From the NCBI GenBank assembly GCA_029262835.1, contig JAJCYQ010000046.1, positions 62,001-126,000 on the forward strand: a DNA stretch of 64,000 nucleotides, in the 5' to 3' direction. Positions within the stretch are counted from its first letter, which is position 1; every line of letters starts with the position of its first letter. The stretch is from Bacteroidota bacterium. Its GTDB lineage: Bacteria; Bacteroidota; Rhodothermia; Rhodothermales; UBA10348. Shown one piece after another: positions 8,675-18,379 of the stretch. A program made the translations under genes and the position numbers. Below the pieces are notes generated by a model that saw nothing but the letters and a program-made list of their open reading frames with translations, was not told the origin of the DNA and searched no databases.

Positions 8675-11238
8675 CCCTGTTTCCTGTCGATGCTATGGCC
8701 AAGACGGGCTTCGACGTGGTGCGTCGGGCCGTGGAAGGACTCGTCCGGTCCGATCGGGGGCGGGAGCGGATTGCGGAGTGGGAGCCGCTATCTGATGCCA
8801 GGGAGTTGGGTCTGGAGTTGGCATGGGTCGAAGAGCTGGCGCACCTCCACTCGTCGGAAGACCACATTCCTTATGAGGCGCCGCCGGATGTTCGGCCTGC
8901 GCTACGGGCGGCGGCGCCGGAAGGAGCCATGTTGTCGACCCGGGAGCTGCTCGATCTGGCCCGGCTCATTGCCGTGGCTACGCGCGTCCGCGCCTGGTGC
9001 GCCACACGCAGCCGCCGGCTGCCCCGGACGTGGGAGCATGTGGAGTCCTGGGATGTTGCGGGCGGTGGACTGTCGAAATCAGATTCGGATTCGGGTGCGG
9101 GCATGGGGATGGCGTCTGTGGCCGAAGCGGTTCAATATGCCATTGATGACGACGGCAGTATACAGGACCGTGCGTCGTCCGAACTTCGCCGGGTGCGGGG
9201 CGCGCTGGGCGAGGCGCGTGCCAGGGTCCGCACGGCGGCCCAGCGCGCTCTGCGCAAAGCGTCCGCGGCCGGATATGCGACCGAAGACCAGCCGACCATC
9301 CGGGCCGGCCGGGTTGTCATACCCGTGCGCGCCGAAGCCCGTCGCAAGGTGGAGGGGTTTGTGCACGACGAGTCGGCTTCCGGGCAGACGGTCTACATTG
9401 AACCGGCCGAAGCGCTGGCGTGGAACAACGACGTGCGACTGCTCGAACTCGAGGAGCGGCGCGAGATGGAACGCATCCGCAGGGAGCTGACCGAGCTCGT
9501 ACGCGGCCGGCGCGGGGAGATCGGTGAGGTGGCAGAGCACCTGGCCGAACTGGACGAATTCATGGCACGGGCCAGCCTTGCGGCCCGCTTGGACTGTATC
9601 CGCCCGGAAATGGGCACGTCGGGCATTGTACGGATCCGTGCGGCCAGGAATGCCGCGCTCATGCTGCACTTTCTTGCGGACGGATCGGGACGGGAGGTCG
9701 TCCCGATGAACCTGGAACTGGATGACGCGCAGCGGATGGTCATTATTTCCGGTCCGAATGCGGGTGGCAAGTCCGTCGCCATGAAGACCGTTGGCCTCCT
9801 GGCGCTCATGCTGGCACATGGGCTGCTCGTTCCCGTAGCCCCAGGATCACGTATTGACCTGTTCTCGGCGCTGATGGTGGATATCGGCGACGAGCAGTCG
9901 ATGGAAAACGACCTGTCGACCTTCACGAGCCACCTCATGCACCTGAAGCACATCGCAGGGCATGCAGACCCCAATACACTGGTCCTGATCGATGAAATAG
10001 GTACAGGGACCGACCCGGAAGCGGGAGCGGCGGTAGCCCAGGCGCTGCTTGAATCGCTGCTGGACAGGCGCGCGCGCGTGGTGGTGACGACGCACTTCGG
10101 ACCGCTGAAAGTGTTCGCGCACGAGGCGGTGGGCGTGGCGAACGCATCCATGATGTTCGACCAGGCCGCTCTTGAGCCCACTTACGAGCTGAGCGTGGGG
10201 GCTCCGGGATCGTCGTTCGCATCCGAGATTGCATCCCGCGTGGGATTGGAGCCGTCCGTCATTGAACGCGCCCGTCTGCTCATGGGCAGCGGGAAAGTCC
10301 GGACCGACGATCTGCTGGCCGATCTACTGGCCCGAACCGAGCATCTGGAGGCACTGGAACGGGATGCTGAAGCGCTGAGGCGCGAGGCCGTGGCCGCGCG
10401 GGCTGCCTGGACGGAGCGCATGGCGCGCGTTGATGAGGAGTCGGCAGCCATTCGGGAGAAAGCGCTTCGCGAGGCGGAGGGAGTCGTGAAAGGAGCCAAC
10501 CGGGCGGTCGAGCGGGCGGTCCGGGAAATACGCGAGTCACAGGCCGAGAAGGAGGTCACGCAGCAGGCCCGCGCACGCCTTGCGCGAACGCGGGAGCAGA
10601 TCGATGGGCGCAGCCGGTCGTTGGAGAAGCAGCGGGCACGCGCCGAAAAGCGTCGACGTGAGGACGGAGAGCGTGGGAGGAGCCCGGCCCGGGGTGGCTC
10701 CGCGCCGGCTGGTAACGATCTGGCTGCATCGGATCCGCGTGCTTCTGATCCGGGTGCTTCAGAGCCGCGTGGCGCCGACCGCTCCGCTGCGGGCCGGGCG
10801 CTCGCCGTCGGAGACCAGGTCCGGATCGATGATGGCGGCATGGTGGGAGAAATCATGGAGATCTCGACGAAAGAAGCCCTCGTGGCGGCTGGTTCGCTGC
10901 AACTGAGGGTCCGTCCCGGACGCCTGACGCGGGTGGGGGGACCCCGCCGCCAACAGGTCCACGTGTCGCAGCCGACGGTATCGATCTCGGCGGGCGCATC
11001 GACCCGTATGGATATCCGTGGTCAACGCGTGGACGAAGCGGCGGCTGCGTTGACCTCATTCCTGGACACCGCACTGGGAGCCAACCTGGAGCGCGTCGAG
11101 ATTGTGCATGGCAAGGGAACGGGTGCACTTCGGCAGGTTGTGGCCGAGGTGCTGGAGAGCACACCATTCGTGGCGCATTTCGAGGAAGCCCCCATTGAAG
11201 CTGGAGGGGCAGGGGTGACGGTGGTCACGCTCGCCTGA
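8671..11238 (+). CDS. mutS2: Endonuclease MutS2 (MutS-like ATPase with Smr nuclease domain)
   Basis: This protein has up to 855 residues and belongs to MutS2, which lacks the mismatch-recognition domain of MutS. Family members suppress recombination or resolve collided ribosomes. The core/lever region is followed by Walker A GPNAGGKS (361-368), Walker B LVLIDEIGTGTDPEAG near 440, and a long charged coiled coil (about 530-680). A low-complexity linker rich in DP/AS/EP dipeptides follows, then a KOW-like segment and a C-terminal Smr domain starting MDIRGQRVDEA with the HGKGTG motif. Two starts are possible: GTG at 8671, overlapping the previous stop by 4 nt, or ATG at 8695; homology begins only around residue 12. 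The Pro/Ala/Asp linker is an unusual insertion. Confidence 0.94.
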   Translation: MTLFPVDAMAKTGFDVVRRAVEGLVRSDRGRERIAEWEPLSDARELGLELAWVEELAHLHSSEDHIPYEAPPDVRPALRAAAPEGAMLSTRELLDLARLIAVATRVRAWCATRSRRLPRTWEHVESWDVAGGGLSKSDSDSGAGMGMASVAEAVQYAIDDDGSIQDRASSELRRVRGALGEARARVRTAAQRALRKASAAGYATEDQPTIRAGRVVIPVRAEARRKVEGFVHDESASGQTVYIEPAEALAWNNDVRLLELEERREMERIRRELTELVRGRRGEIGEVAEHLAELDEFMARASLAARLDCIRPEMGTSGIVRIRAARNAALMLHFLADGSGREVVPMNLELDDAQRMVIISGPNAGGKSVAMKTVGLLALMLAHGLLVPVAPGSRIDLFSALMVDIGDEQSMENDLSTFTSHLMHLKHIAGHADPNTLVLIDEIGTGTDPEAGAAVAQALLESLLDRRARVVVTTHFGPLKVFAHEAVGVANASMMFDQAALEPTYELSVGAPGSSFASEIASRVGLEPSVIERARLLMGSGKVRTDDLLADLLARTEHLEALERDAEALRREAVAARAAWTERMARVDEESAAIREKALREAEGVVKGANRAVERAVREIRESQAEKEVTQQARARLARTREQIDGRSRSLEKQRARAEKRRREDGERGRSPARGGSAPAGNDLAASDPRASDPGASEPRGADRSAAGRALAVGDQVRIDDGGMVGEIMEISTKEALVAAGSLQLRVRPGRLTRVGGPRRQQVHVSQPTVSISAGASTRMDIRGQRVDEAAAALTSFLDTALGANLERVEIVHGKGTGALRQVVAEVLESTPFVAHFEEAPIEAGGAGVTVVTLA

Positions 11239-11282
11239 GGCGGTACAGGATCTGCCATGTCGTGGGCACGTTTCTTGCTCTG

Positions 11283-11726
11283 ATGTCCTACCTTATGTCC
11301 ATGTCCCCACGCGTCCTGATTACGGTGTGTCTGTTTGCTGTGCTGTCGCCGATGACGACGGAGCAGCCGGCGTGGGGGCAGGAGAGCGTGCCCGAAGAAC
11401 TTGGGCAGGCTTTCGAAGCGGGCGATGCCCGCGCCCTCGGTCGCATGATGGCACCGGCCGTCGACATTTCGCTCTTCGGCGCACGCAAGCGCTATTCCCG
11501 CAACCAGGCACGGCTGCTCATGGCCTCTTTTTTTTCGTCGTGGCCAGCGGCTGGATTTGAGGTCGTGGACTACACGCGGACGACTTCAGGGTGGTTCGTA
11601 GAGGCGCGGTATCATACGACGCGCCCTGGGTCTCCGTTGCGACTCTTTCTGCGCATGCGACGACACGACTCCGTGTGGCTCGTCCGGGAACTCATAATGG
11701 AAGCACCGGAACATGAGGATCCATAA
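11283..11726 (+). CDS. Exported NTF2-like (DUF4783-type) protein
   Basis: This protein of about 147 residues has an N-terminal signal peptide (hydrophobic RVLITVCLFAVLSPM, likely cleavage near AWGQ) and a compact alpha+beta domain of about 115 residues. The pattern VPEELGQAFEAGDARALGRMMAPAVDISLFG, followed by LLMASFFSSWPAAGFEV, fits DUF4783, an NTF2/SnoaL-like fold of unknown function common in Bacteroidota. The start is ambiguous among GTG 11262 and ATG 11283, 11295 and 11301; all but the first leave a plausible signal peptide. Its last 14 nt overlap the start of the histidine kinase gene, so the two are probably co-translated. A ligand-binding role for the kinase is speculative. Confidence 0.7.
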   Translation: MSYLMSMSPRVLITVCLFAVLSPMTTEQPAWGQESVPEELGQAFEAGDARALGRMMAPAVDISLFGARKRYSRNQARLLMASFFSSWPAAGFEVVDYTRTTSGWFVEARYHTTRPGSPLRLFLRMRRHDSVWLVRELIMEAPEHEDP

Positions 11727-14700
11727 AAAGGCGATAGGCCGAACCTTCCAGGTCATCGGCTCTCTGCTTCTGCTGGCAGCCGGAGTTTTTGTGGGTGGGG
11801 AAGTGGACCGGTTCTGGATCCGCGACCGGGTCCCGGAACTCCAGCGGGAACAGGCGGCTCGCGTCGAGAGGGACATTGTGGCGTTCTTTGACGCCGAGCT
11901 GGCGGGCATGCGTGTGCGCGCACGCGAGCTGTCGGGTGCGCAGGATCTGAGATCCGGTCTGCGGCGACTGCGAAACGGTGATGCGCGGGGCACGGGCGAT
12001 GTGGTTCGGTTTGCGGCTACCATTGAGATGGCGGACCGTGAAGCCGTGGAGATCTATAATCCCGCTCCGACGCTTGTGGCATGGAGCGGTCCGCTGCTTC
12101 CCATGGACGATGGGCCGTCGCAGGAACGCTTCCTGGACGGTGCCGTGCACGCATCGGTGGACGACGATGGGCGTCGGACGGCGCTGGTTGTCTGGGTTCC
12201 TGTTCGGGACGGTCGCGATGTGGTGGGGGCGGTACGGCTGCTTCGCCTGGTCGAAAATCGTGTTCCGATCCGGAACGAGTATCTGCGCGATTACAGCTGG
12301 GGCGATGATTGGACGCAGCGAACGGGCTTGCTGGTGGAGTTTGCGTTCGGGGCCTCTCCGGGTGAAGCCGGGTCTGTCCCGCTCGTGGCGCCAGGTGGGC
12401 GCGTGCTGGGGCATGTTGATGTCTTTCCGCGTGAGCCAGACCGGGTCGCAGCAGACCGACGACGCGTGTGGCGCCATGTATCCGTCTTTTTCGTGTGGCT
12501 TGCATCGCTTTACCTGCTTGTCGTCTGCATTGCCAGGCGGTGGTCCGTGGTGCGTGCCCTTGTGCTCGTAGCAGGAGTGCGTGCACTCTGGATCGTACTG
12601 GATATTCCACACAGGTGGCAGGGTGGAAAAGCACCGCTCGCGCCGCTCTTCGATGTCCAGCACCTGGCCACGAGCGCCGGCTTCGGCCTGTTCGCTACGG
12701 TCGGCGATCTGGCCATGACGGCTGCTCTGGTCGCGGTGTTCACCGGGATCGTCGTACGCGCCTCCCTGGAGGAGGTATCGGAGCGCACGGGCAGGCCGTG
12801 GCTGGTCGCTCTTGTGTATGTCCTGTTTACCGCAGGTGCTGGAATTGGGCTGGGGAGTCTGGTTCGCCGGATCGTGGTGGACAGCACGCTCGTCTATTTC
12901 GACCGGGCTGGGCTGATGCCCGACACGCTCGTGGTGATCGTATTGGCCAGTCTGCTGGTGCTGGTCCTGGCGCTCGGAGTATTGTCTGCCCGGCTGCTCT
13001 GGCTTTGTGCGGGCTGGGGGGGATGCCGGACTCATCTGGCACGCCGCGACCGAGGGCTGCTTCTCCGTATTGCGGCGGTCACGCTACCAGTGGTCGTAGG
13101 TCTGATCATCTACGGCATGGCCAGCGTGTCGCTGTTTATTGTGGCGGTGACGATCTGGGCGCTTGGTGAGCCCATGCAGGCGGATTACTCGCGCACGTCG
13201 GTCGCGCTGCGTGTGCTGCTGCCCGCGCTGGTTGCAGGCGCTCTTGTGCTTTACCCGATGATGGATGACGGAATGAAAGATCGCCGTTCACTGCGCATGG
13301 TCAATGCTGCGCAGAGCTTCACGGAAGAGCGCGATGCCCGCGCGCTGTTCGATCTGGAACGGATCCTTGAGATGGTGAAGGAAGATGCGCGGACTACGTG
13401 GCCGGACAGGGGTGCCGATGGAGCATACCTTGTGGAATTGGCAGGACGGGCCCTGGACCAATCTCTCGGGAGCAGTAATCTGGAGATGGGTATACATGCA
13501 CCCAGCGGCAAACTGCTTGGCCGGTACTCGGCCGTGGGCCGATCGTTCAATCCACGTTCGGGTGCCACCTGGGAACTTGAGTTGATCCAGTCCATGTACG
13601 AGGAAGCGGGCCGTCCAGACTTCATGATCGAGCGACTGACCGATCCTGTCGATCCCCATCAATTTGATTTCGTGGGGTATACTGAATTGCCGGAAGGTCT
13701 CGGAAGCGTCGTCGTGCGGGCGTCTCCGGCACCCGTCGTAGCTGGAAGCGACCTGGCCTTTCCACGGGTGCTTGCGCCAGAAGGGTACCTGGCCGGTCCA
13801 TTCGCGCCGCTTTCACTGGCCGAGTTCCGGGACGATCAACTGGTCCGGGCCTGGGGCAACGCTTTCGTGCGGACGGAACTACAACCAGATATTTCCGAGC
13901 GACTCCTCGTCGATTCCGAGTTCTGGGTGCGGGAGACAATACGTGATCAACGTTTCCTTACGTATTTCCTGCGGTCCGATGACCAGGGGTGGCGCTCGGG
14001 TGCGCGTATCGTGGTGGCTGTTCGTGAACCGTCCGTACAGCTGTTCGACCACCTGTTTTTTCTGCTCCGGCTTATTGTGGCGGGTCTTTTCGTGATGATC
14101 CCGGTGTACATCACGACCGTGACGTACCGTGTCTTCCGTGGCCGCCGTCCGGAGCTGCGGCCATTCCGCGAGCGTATTCTGAATGCCTTTCTGCTCGTCG
14201 GTCTGTTGACGGCTGCGATTATGGGTTATGTCGGTATCCGGGTCATCACGGCAGAAAGCGAGCGCGCCCTCGATACGTGGATGAACGGGTACCTGGAGCG
14301 CGTGGAAGACATGTTGCTGCTCAATGCGGCGCCGGGTGAGTTGCCCTATCGGGTACTCGAGCGGATGTCGGTCGATTCCCTTGCGGCTCGGATTGGTCTC
14401 GATGTGACCGTGTACCGGGGAGCGGTGCTGGAGCGGACTTCTCTTCCAGAACTGGTACAAGATCGCCTGATTGAGGGGAGATTGCCCTCTGGTGCTCACG
14501 AGGCATTGTTTGTCGACGGATTCCGGTCGGTCACGGTCGGTCAGCGCATGGGGCGGTTTCCCTATGTGGCCGGTTACAGGGTATTCAACAATGAGGAAGG
14601 AAATCCGAGGTACGTGGTCGGTATTCCAACACTGCCCGAGCAGGAGCGCCTGCGCGAGGAGAGCGCGCGCACGCTGGCGTACCTGTTCGGCACGTTGTTC

Positions 14701-15618
14701 CTTATGGTACTCGTTGTTGTCTTGACGGCCTCTGTGCTGGCGCGTGCCCTCACGCGGCCCATGGCCCAACTGCAGACGGGTCTCCGGGCCGTTGCCGAAG
14801 GTCATTTCCAGAAAATCCGGGGTGTCCGTTCACAGGATGAGATTGGTCAGCTCGTCGATTCCTTCAACACCATGCAGGAGCAGCTTCAGGAGAGCCAGCT
14901 GCTCCTGGCCAGCCAGGAGCGGCAACTGGCCTGGCGGGAAATGGCGCGGCAGGTGGCTCATGAAATCAAAAACCCGTTGACTCCCATGAAGTTGACGTTG
15001 CAGCACCTGCAGCGTGCGCTGGACAGGTCGGGGGAGGCTCCGCCGGCGTTCCGCGCCCAGTTCTCCAAAGCAGTTGAGACGCTCGTCGAGCAGATCAATA
15101 CGTTGGCCCGGATAGCCGATGAGTTTTCCTCCTTCGGGCGCATGCCGGCGCACCGACAGGAAAACCTGGACATCAATACGATCATCCGTGAAGCGGTAGA
15201 TCTCATGCAGGCGGAAATCGGAGCCGACGTGCAACTGGACCTGCACGCCGGACCGCTCGCCGTGAACGGTGACCGGCAGGCCGTCCGTCGGATGTTTATC
15301 AACTTCATCAAGAATGCTGTACAGGCCGTCCCGGACGGGCGTACACCGCGCCTGCGCATAACCTCGCAACGTGACCGGGATACTGCCGTTTGTGAGGTGG
15401 CCGACAATGGAACCGGCATTCCCGAAGTGGATTGGGACCGGATTTTCGAACCTTCTTTCTCTACAAAGACAAGCGGAACGGGGCTCGGTCTGGCTATCGC
15501 CAAACGAACCGTTGAAACCATGCAGGGCGAAATCGGCTTTACCTCGTCACCGGACGAAGGAACGGTCTTCTTCGTGCGAATCCCCAGTACAAAATTGGAT
15601 CATGATGACTCAGATTGA
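11713..15618 (+). CDS. Large multi-pass membrane sensor histidine kinase, NtrY-like
   Basis: At 1301 residues this is far longer than usual histidine kinases. It has an N-terminal membrane anchor, an extracytoplasmic region (about 40-240), a block of seven or more transmembrane helices (about 255-520), a second extracytoplasmic region, and two more membrane segments near 790 and 840. A third loop precedes a final helix near 1000, followed by a HAMP domain (about 1015-1070) and the kinase core. The phospho-acceptor is H1083 in QVAHEIKNPLTPMKL. The ATP-binding domain shows N (NFIKNAVQAV), G1 (DNGTGIP), F (FEPSFSTKTSGTG) and G2 (GLGLAIAKRTVE) boxes. The HEIKNPLTPMKL form is typical of NtrY-type kinases. 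No response regulator is adjacent. Confidence 0.92.
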   Translation: MRIHKKAIGRTFQVIGSLLLLAAGVFVGGEVDRFWIRDRVPELQREQAARVERDIVAFFDAELAGMRVRARELSGAQDLRSGLRRLRNGDARGTGDVVRFAATIEMADREAVEIYNPAPTLVAWSGPLLPMDDGPSQERFLDGAVHASVDDDGRRTALVVWVPVRDGRDVVGAVRLLRLVENRVPIRNEYLRDYSWGDDWTQRTGLLVEFAFGASPGEAGSVPLVAPGGRVLGHVDVFPREPDRVAADRRRVWRHVSVFFVWLASLYLLVVCIARRWSVVRALVLVAGVRALWIVLDIPHRWQGGKAPLAPLFDVQHLATSAGFGLFATVGDLAMTAALVAVFTGIVVRASLEEVSERTGRPWLVALVYVLFTAGAGIGLGSLVRRIVVDSTLVYFDRAGLMPDTLVVIVLASLLVLVLALGVLSARLLWLCAGWGGCRTHLARRDRGLLLRIAAVTLPVVVGLIIYGMASVSLFIVAVTIWALGEPMQADYSRTSVALRVLLPALVAGALVLYPMMDDGMKDRRSLRMVNAAQSFTEERDARALFDLERILEMVKEDARTTWPDRGADGAYLVELAGRALDQSLGSSNLEMGIHAPSGKLLGRYSAVGRSFNPRSGATWELELIQSMYEEAGRPDFMIERLTDPVDPHQFDFVGYTELPEGLGSVVVRASPAPVVAGSDLAFPRVLAPEGYLAGPFAPLSLAEFRDDQLVRAWGNAFVRTELQPDISERLLVDSEFWVRETIRDQRFLTYFLRSDDQGWRSGARIVVAVREPSVQLFDHLFFLLRLIVAGLFVMIPVYITTVTYRVFRGRRPELRPFRERILNAFLLVGLLTAAIMGYVGIRVITAESERALDTWMNGYLERVEDMLLLNAAPGELPYRVLERMSVDSLAARIGLDVTVYRGAVLERTSLPELVQDRLIEGRLPSGAHEALFVDGFRSVTVGQRMGRFPYVAGYRVFNNEEGNPRYVVGIPTLPEQERLREESARTLAYLFGTLFLMVLVVVLTASVLARALTRPMAQLQTGLRAVAEGHFQKIRGVRSQDEIGQLVDSFNTMQEQLQESQLLLASQERQLAWREMARQVAHEIKNPLTPMKLTLQHLQRALDRSGEAPPAFRAQFSKAVETLVEQINTLARIADEFSSFGRMPAHRQENLDINTIIREAVDLMQAEIGADVQLDLHAGPLAVNGDRQAVRRMFINFIKNAVQAVPDGRTPRLRITSQRDRDTAVCEVADNGTGIPEVDWDRIFEPSFSTKTSGTGLGLAIAKRTVETMQGEIGFTSSPDEGTVFFVRIPSTKLDHDDSD

Positions 15619-16282
15619 AGTGGGCCCCTTTGCATCGCGCTGCCGGAAGGCGGCGGCCGCTGCGTGGCAGGCCAGCCATGAACACCCGTTTCTTACGGCA
15701 CTCCTGGATGGATCGCTCGACGCCGATCGGTTTCGTTTCTACCAGATGCAGGATGCCCGCTACCTGGAGGCGTTCGCCGATGCCTGCAGCCTGATCTCCG
15801 TGCGCCATGCGCATCCGGATGCCAAGCTCTGGTTCATCGAGGCTGCCCGGCTGTCCATCGTCGTGGAGCGGCAACTGCACGAAGAATACGGACGCGAACT
15901 CGGATACGCGGCCCAGGACATTCGCCGCCTCGAGTTGACGCCGAATAATCGCGCGTACGGAAACCACATGGTCATGCTGGCACAGACGGGGTCCATGGTG
16001 GAGGCGCTCGCCGCGCTCACGCCGTGTCCCTGGTTGTACACCGATATCGGGATGCAGATGGGAGATATCGATCCGGGTCACCGATGGGCGAACTGGTTGC
16101 GGACCTATGCCGATCCAGGCTTCGTGACGTACACCGCCGAACTCCTGGAGCACCTGGAAGCAGCCGCCGCCCATGCGGCGCCCGAGGAACTGGACCGTGC
16201 GGAGGAAGCGTTCGTGACGAGCGTCCGCTACGAGTGGATGTTCTGGGACCAGGCGTGGGAAGGGCAGGCCTGGCCGGTCTGA
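15602..16282 (+). CDS. tenA: TenA/thiaminase-2 family aminopyrimidine hydrolase
   Basis: This protein of about 226 residues resembles TenA, which hydrolyses 4-amino-5-aminomethyl-2-methylpyrimidine to the HMP moiety for thiamine salvage. It keeps the active-site cysteine (C142 in LTPCPWLYTDIG), the N-terminal FYQMQDARYLEAFADA helix and the late glutamate in YEWMFWDQAWEGQ. The start is ATG 15602 or the adjacent ATG 15605; both overlap the end of the kinase gene by 14-17 nt. A longer open frame from 15371 is only the kinase gene read in another frame. No other thiamine genes and no obvious thiamine riboswitch are nearby, so its place behind a histidine kinase is unexplained. Confidence 0.92.
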   Translation: MMTQIEVGPFASRCRKAAAAAWQASHEHPFLTALLDGSLDADRFRFYQMQDARYLEAFADACSLISVRHAHPDAKLWFIEAARLSIVVERQLHEEYGRELGYAAQDIRRLELTPNNRAYGNHMVMLAQTGSMVEALAALTPCPWLYTDIGMQMGDIDPGHRWANWLRTYADPGFVTYTAELLEHLEAAAAHAAPEELDRAEEAFVTSVRYEWMFWDQAWEGQAWPV

Positions 16283-16329
16283 AGCGCGCCCGTCCCCGGG
16301 GCGCAGGTGCGGGAGCGCGCGCGGACGCG

Positions 16330-16839
16330 TCAGGAAAAGTCCCGGTGCCCGAAATAGTGGAGGACCCAGCGCATTTTCCCGGCTTTCATGTCGCCGAATC
16401 CCGGGAGTTTTTTGAGGCGTTTTTTGATGGTGGCGAAGTCGGAGCCATCGTTCCAGAGGTTTGCGGCATCGCCCTCGTAGTCATCAACCAGAATCTGTGC
16501 AATAGCCTGCGTGCGGTCGGCCATGACATTCGTGAACCGGTGCACGGCGGGCTTCTGGGCAAACACGTCCCTCAGCTTGTCCAGGTCCATGTCGGCAATC
16601 TGGTGCATGTCCAGATGCCCCAGGCGCTCGAGCAGCCGATGGGGACCGGTGAATGCGTATTCGGCCCGGACCCGTTGGTCGTACAGCATGCCAAGCAGGG
16701 CGGCGTTGGCGTTGTCACAGATAAGTTGGTCTTCCTCCGTCGAGCCGATCAGGGTGCCTTCGTCTCGGAACCGGTCCATCATGCGGGCAAGACCACCGGA
16801 GAGCGAGCCGTAATCGAGTAGCGTTTCGGTGTATCCCAT
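16330..16839 (-). CDS. HhH-GPD-type base-excision DNA repair protein (TIGR03252-like)
   Basis: This 169-residue protein resembles a small uncharacterised HhH-GPD family (TIGR03252) best known from actinobacteria. Shared segments are the LLGMLYDQRVRAEYAFTGP helix, PAVHRFTNVMADR and the helix-hairpin-helix LKKLPGFGDMKAGKM near the C-terminus. Family members are assumed to be DNA glycosylases; no iron-sulphur cysteines are present. I take the ATG at 16839, which shares one base with the TGA of cysS (TGATG), a classic translational coupling. The longer TTG start at 16863 would overlap cysS by 25 nt. Its substrate base is unknown. Confidence 0.75.
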   Translation of the reverse strand: MGYTETLLDYGSLSGGLARMMDRFRDEGTLIGSTEEDQLICDNANAALLGMLYDQRVRAEYAFTGPHRLLERLGHLDMHQIADMDLDKLRDVFAQKPAVHRFTNVMADRTQAIAQILVDDYEGDAANLWNDGSDFATIKKRLKKLPGFGDMKAGKMRWVLHYFGHRDFS

Positions 16840-18359
16840 CAGAGTGTTGATTTTCGTTTCCAACGGACGCCGTCTGGGCTGTCCATGACATCAATATGGA
16901 GGGCATTCAGCTCGTCGCGGATGGCATCGGCGCGCGCGAAATCCTTCTCGGCGCGGGCCTGTTGTCGCTCGGCGACGAGGGCATCGATGCGGGCATCTTC
17001 ATCGCCAGCATCGGCGGTATCCTGCGGTGCAGGAGGTTCGTGCTCGGCGCTGACAACGCCCAGCAGGTGGTTCATGCCGTGAAGCCACGTGGCGGCCTCG
17101 GTTTTCTCGTTCGACTCCATGGCATCTGACGCCGACAGGATCCGTTTGACGCCCTCGAACAGGACGGCGAGCGCTTCGGGCGTGTTCAAATCGTCGGCCA
17201 TGGCGGCGAGCGCGCGGTCATAGAGCGGCGCAAATGTACCCATGGCTCCCGGGTCCGGGAGGACACCGGCGAGGGTCGCATCTCCCGAAACATCCTGCGT
17301 CAGGCGTAGCGCCTCCTCAATGCGTTCACGGTGACGGGCGTGTGCCCGGACCGTGTCGAACGTGAAATTGAAGGGCTTGCGGTAGTGGCCCGCCATGAGC
17401 GTCATACGGAGCGCCAGCGGATCAATGCCTCGGCCTCCTTGCTCTTTGGGCGCCAACAGGTCACGGACTGTGTGGAAGTTGCCCGACCGCTTGGACATCT
17501 TCTCTCCCTCGACCTGCAGGAAACGGGTATGTACCCAGTGGCGGGCAAAGGGCTGGCCAGAAAGGGCCTCGGATTGGGCGCGTTCGCACTCGTGATGGGG
17601 GAAAATCAAATCTTCGCCGCCGGCATGAATGTCGATTTGGTCTCCCAGATAACGCATGGCCATGACCGAGCACTCGATATGCCATCCCGGGAAGCCCCAT
17701 CCCCAGGGACTGTGCCACTGCATGAGGTGGGCATCGTCCTTTTTCCAGAGCGCAAAGTCGCGGGGGTCCTTCTTACCGGGGTCGGCCACGACGTCGCGTA
17801 CCGACTGTTCGAGGGTTGCTGCGTCAAGGTTTCCGGAAAGCGTGCCATAGTCGGGAAATGAGGCGACGGAGAAGTACACACCCTGCTCCGTCTCGTAGGC
17901 GTGGCCGCGCTCAAGGAGCGCCTCGACGGCCAGGATCTGCTCGCGCATGTGCTCTGTGGCGCGGGGCCGTACGGTCGGCTCTCGGAGGTTCAGGTGCCGC
18001 CAGTCCGAAATGAGTTCATCCGCATAGTAGCGCGCCAGGTCCCAGACGTTGGCGAACTGCGCGCCCTCCTTGCTGCGCAGGGCGCGGGCCATACGGTCCT
18101 CGCCCGACGCATCGGTCACGTCGTCCTCGGTGAGATGCCCCACGTCGGTGATGTTGGTGGCGTACTGCACGTCATATCCCAGGGCGGACCCGGTGCGGAC
18201 GAGCAGGTCGGCGGTCAGGAAGGAGCGGAAGTTGCCAATGTGGGCGAACGAATAGACGGTCGGGCCGCAGGAATAGAACGTCAGCTTGCCAGGCGTGATG
18301 GGCTGAACGTCCTCGACCTTGCGGTGGAGGGTATTGAAGAGTCGAAATGGGTGTGCCAC
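16839..18359 (-). CDS. cysS: Cysteinyl-tRNA synthetase
   Basis: This 506-residue class I aminoacyl-tRNA synthetase charges tRNA-Cys. The HIGH-like motif is HIGN (residues 40-43) and the KMSKS loop appears as EKMSKRSGN. The zinc ligands of CysRS are visible: C31, the cysteine in WHIECSVMAM, and the His and Glu of HHECER. The C-terminal anticodon-binding part ends with the usual ARAEKDFARADAIRDEL helix and MDSPDGVRWK. The start codon is GTG at 18359. The 3' end is coupled to the HhH-GPD gene. The divergent sigma factor gene begins 137 bases away. Confidence 0.97.
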   Translation of the reverse strand: MAHPFRLFNTLHRKVEDVQPITPGKLTFYSCGPTVYSFAHIGNFRSFLTADLLVRTGSALGYDVQYATNITDVGHLTEDDVTDASGEDRMARALRSKEGAQFANVWDLARYYADELISDWRHLNLREPTVRPRATEHMREQILAVEALLERGHAYETEQGVYFSVASFPDYGTLSGNLDAATLEQSVRDVVADPGKKDPRDFALWKKDDAHLMQWHSPWGWGFPGWHIECSVMAMRYLGDQIDIHAGGEDLIFPHHECERAQSEALSGQPFARHWVHTRFLQVEGEKMSKRSGNFHTVRDLLAPKEQGGRGIDPLALRMTLMAGHYRKPFNFTFDTVRAHARHRERIEEALRLTQDVSGDATLAGVLPDPGAMGTFAPLYDRALAAMADDLNTPEALAVLFEGVKRILSASDAMESNEKTEAATWLHGMNHLLGVVSAEHEPPAPQDTADAGDEDARIDALVAERQQARAEKDFARADAIRDELNALHIDVMDSPDGVRWKRKSTL

Positions 18360-18371
18360 GGGAGCGGGTCT

Positions 18372-18379
18372 TATGTTTG
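18372..18379 (+). promoter_or_regulatory. Candidate Bacteroidota-type -7 element upstream of the ECF sigma gene
   Basis: TATGTTTG matches the Bacteroidota -7 consensus TAnnTTTG exactly. It lies in the cysS/sigma divergent region, 118 bases before the sigma factor ATG. No clear TTTG is present about 20 bases upstream, so this is a weak call. Confidence 0.3.
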
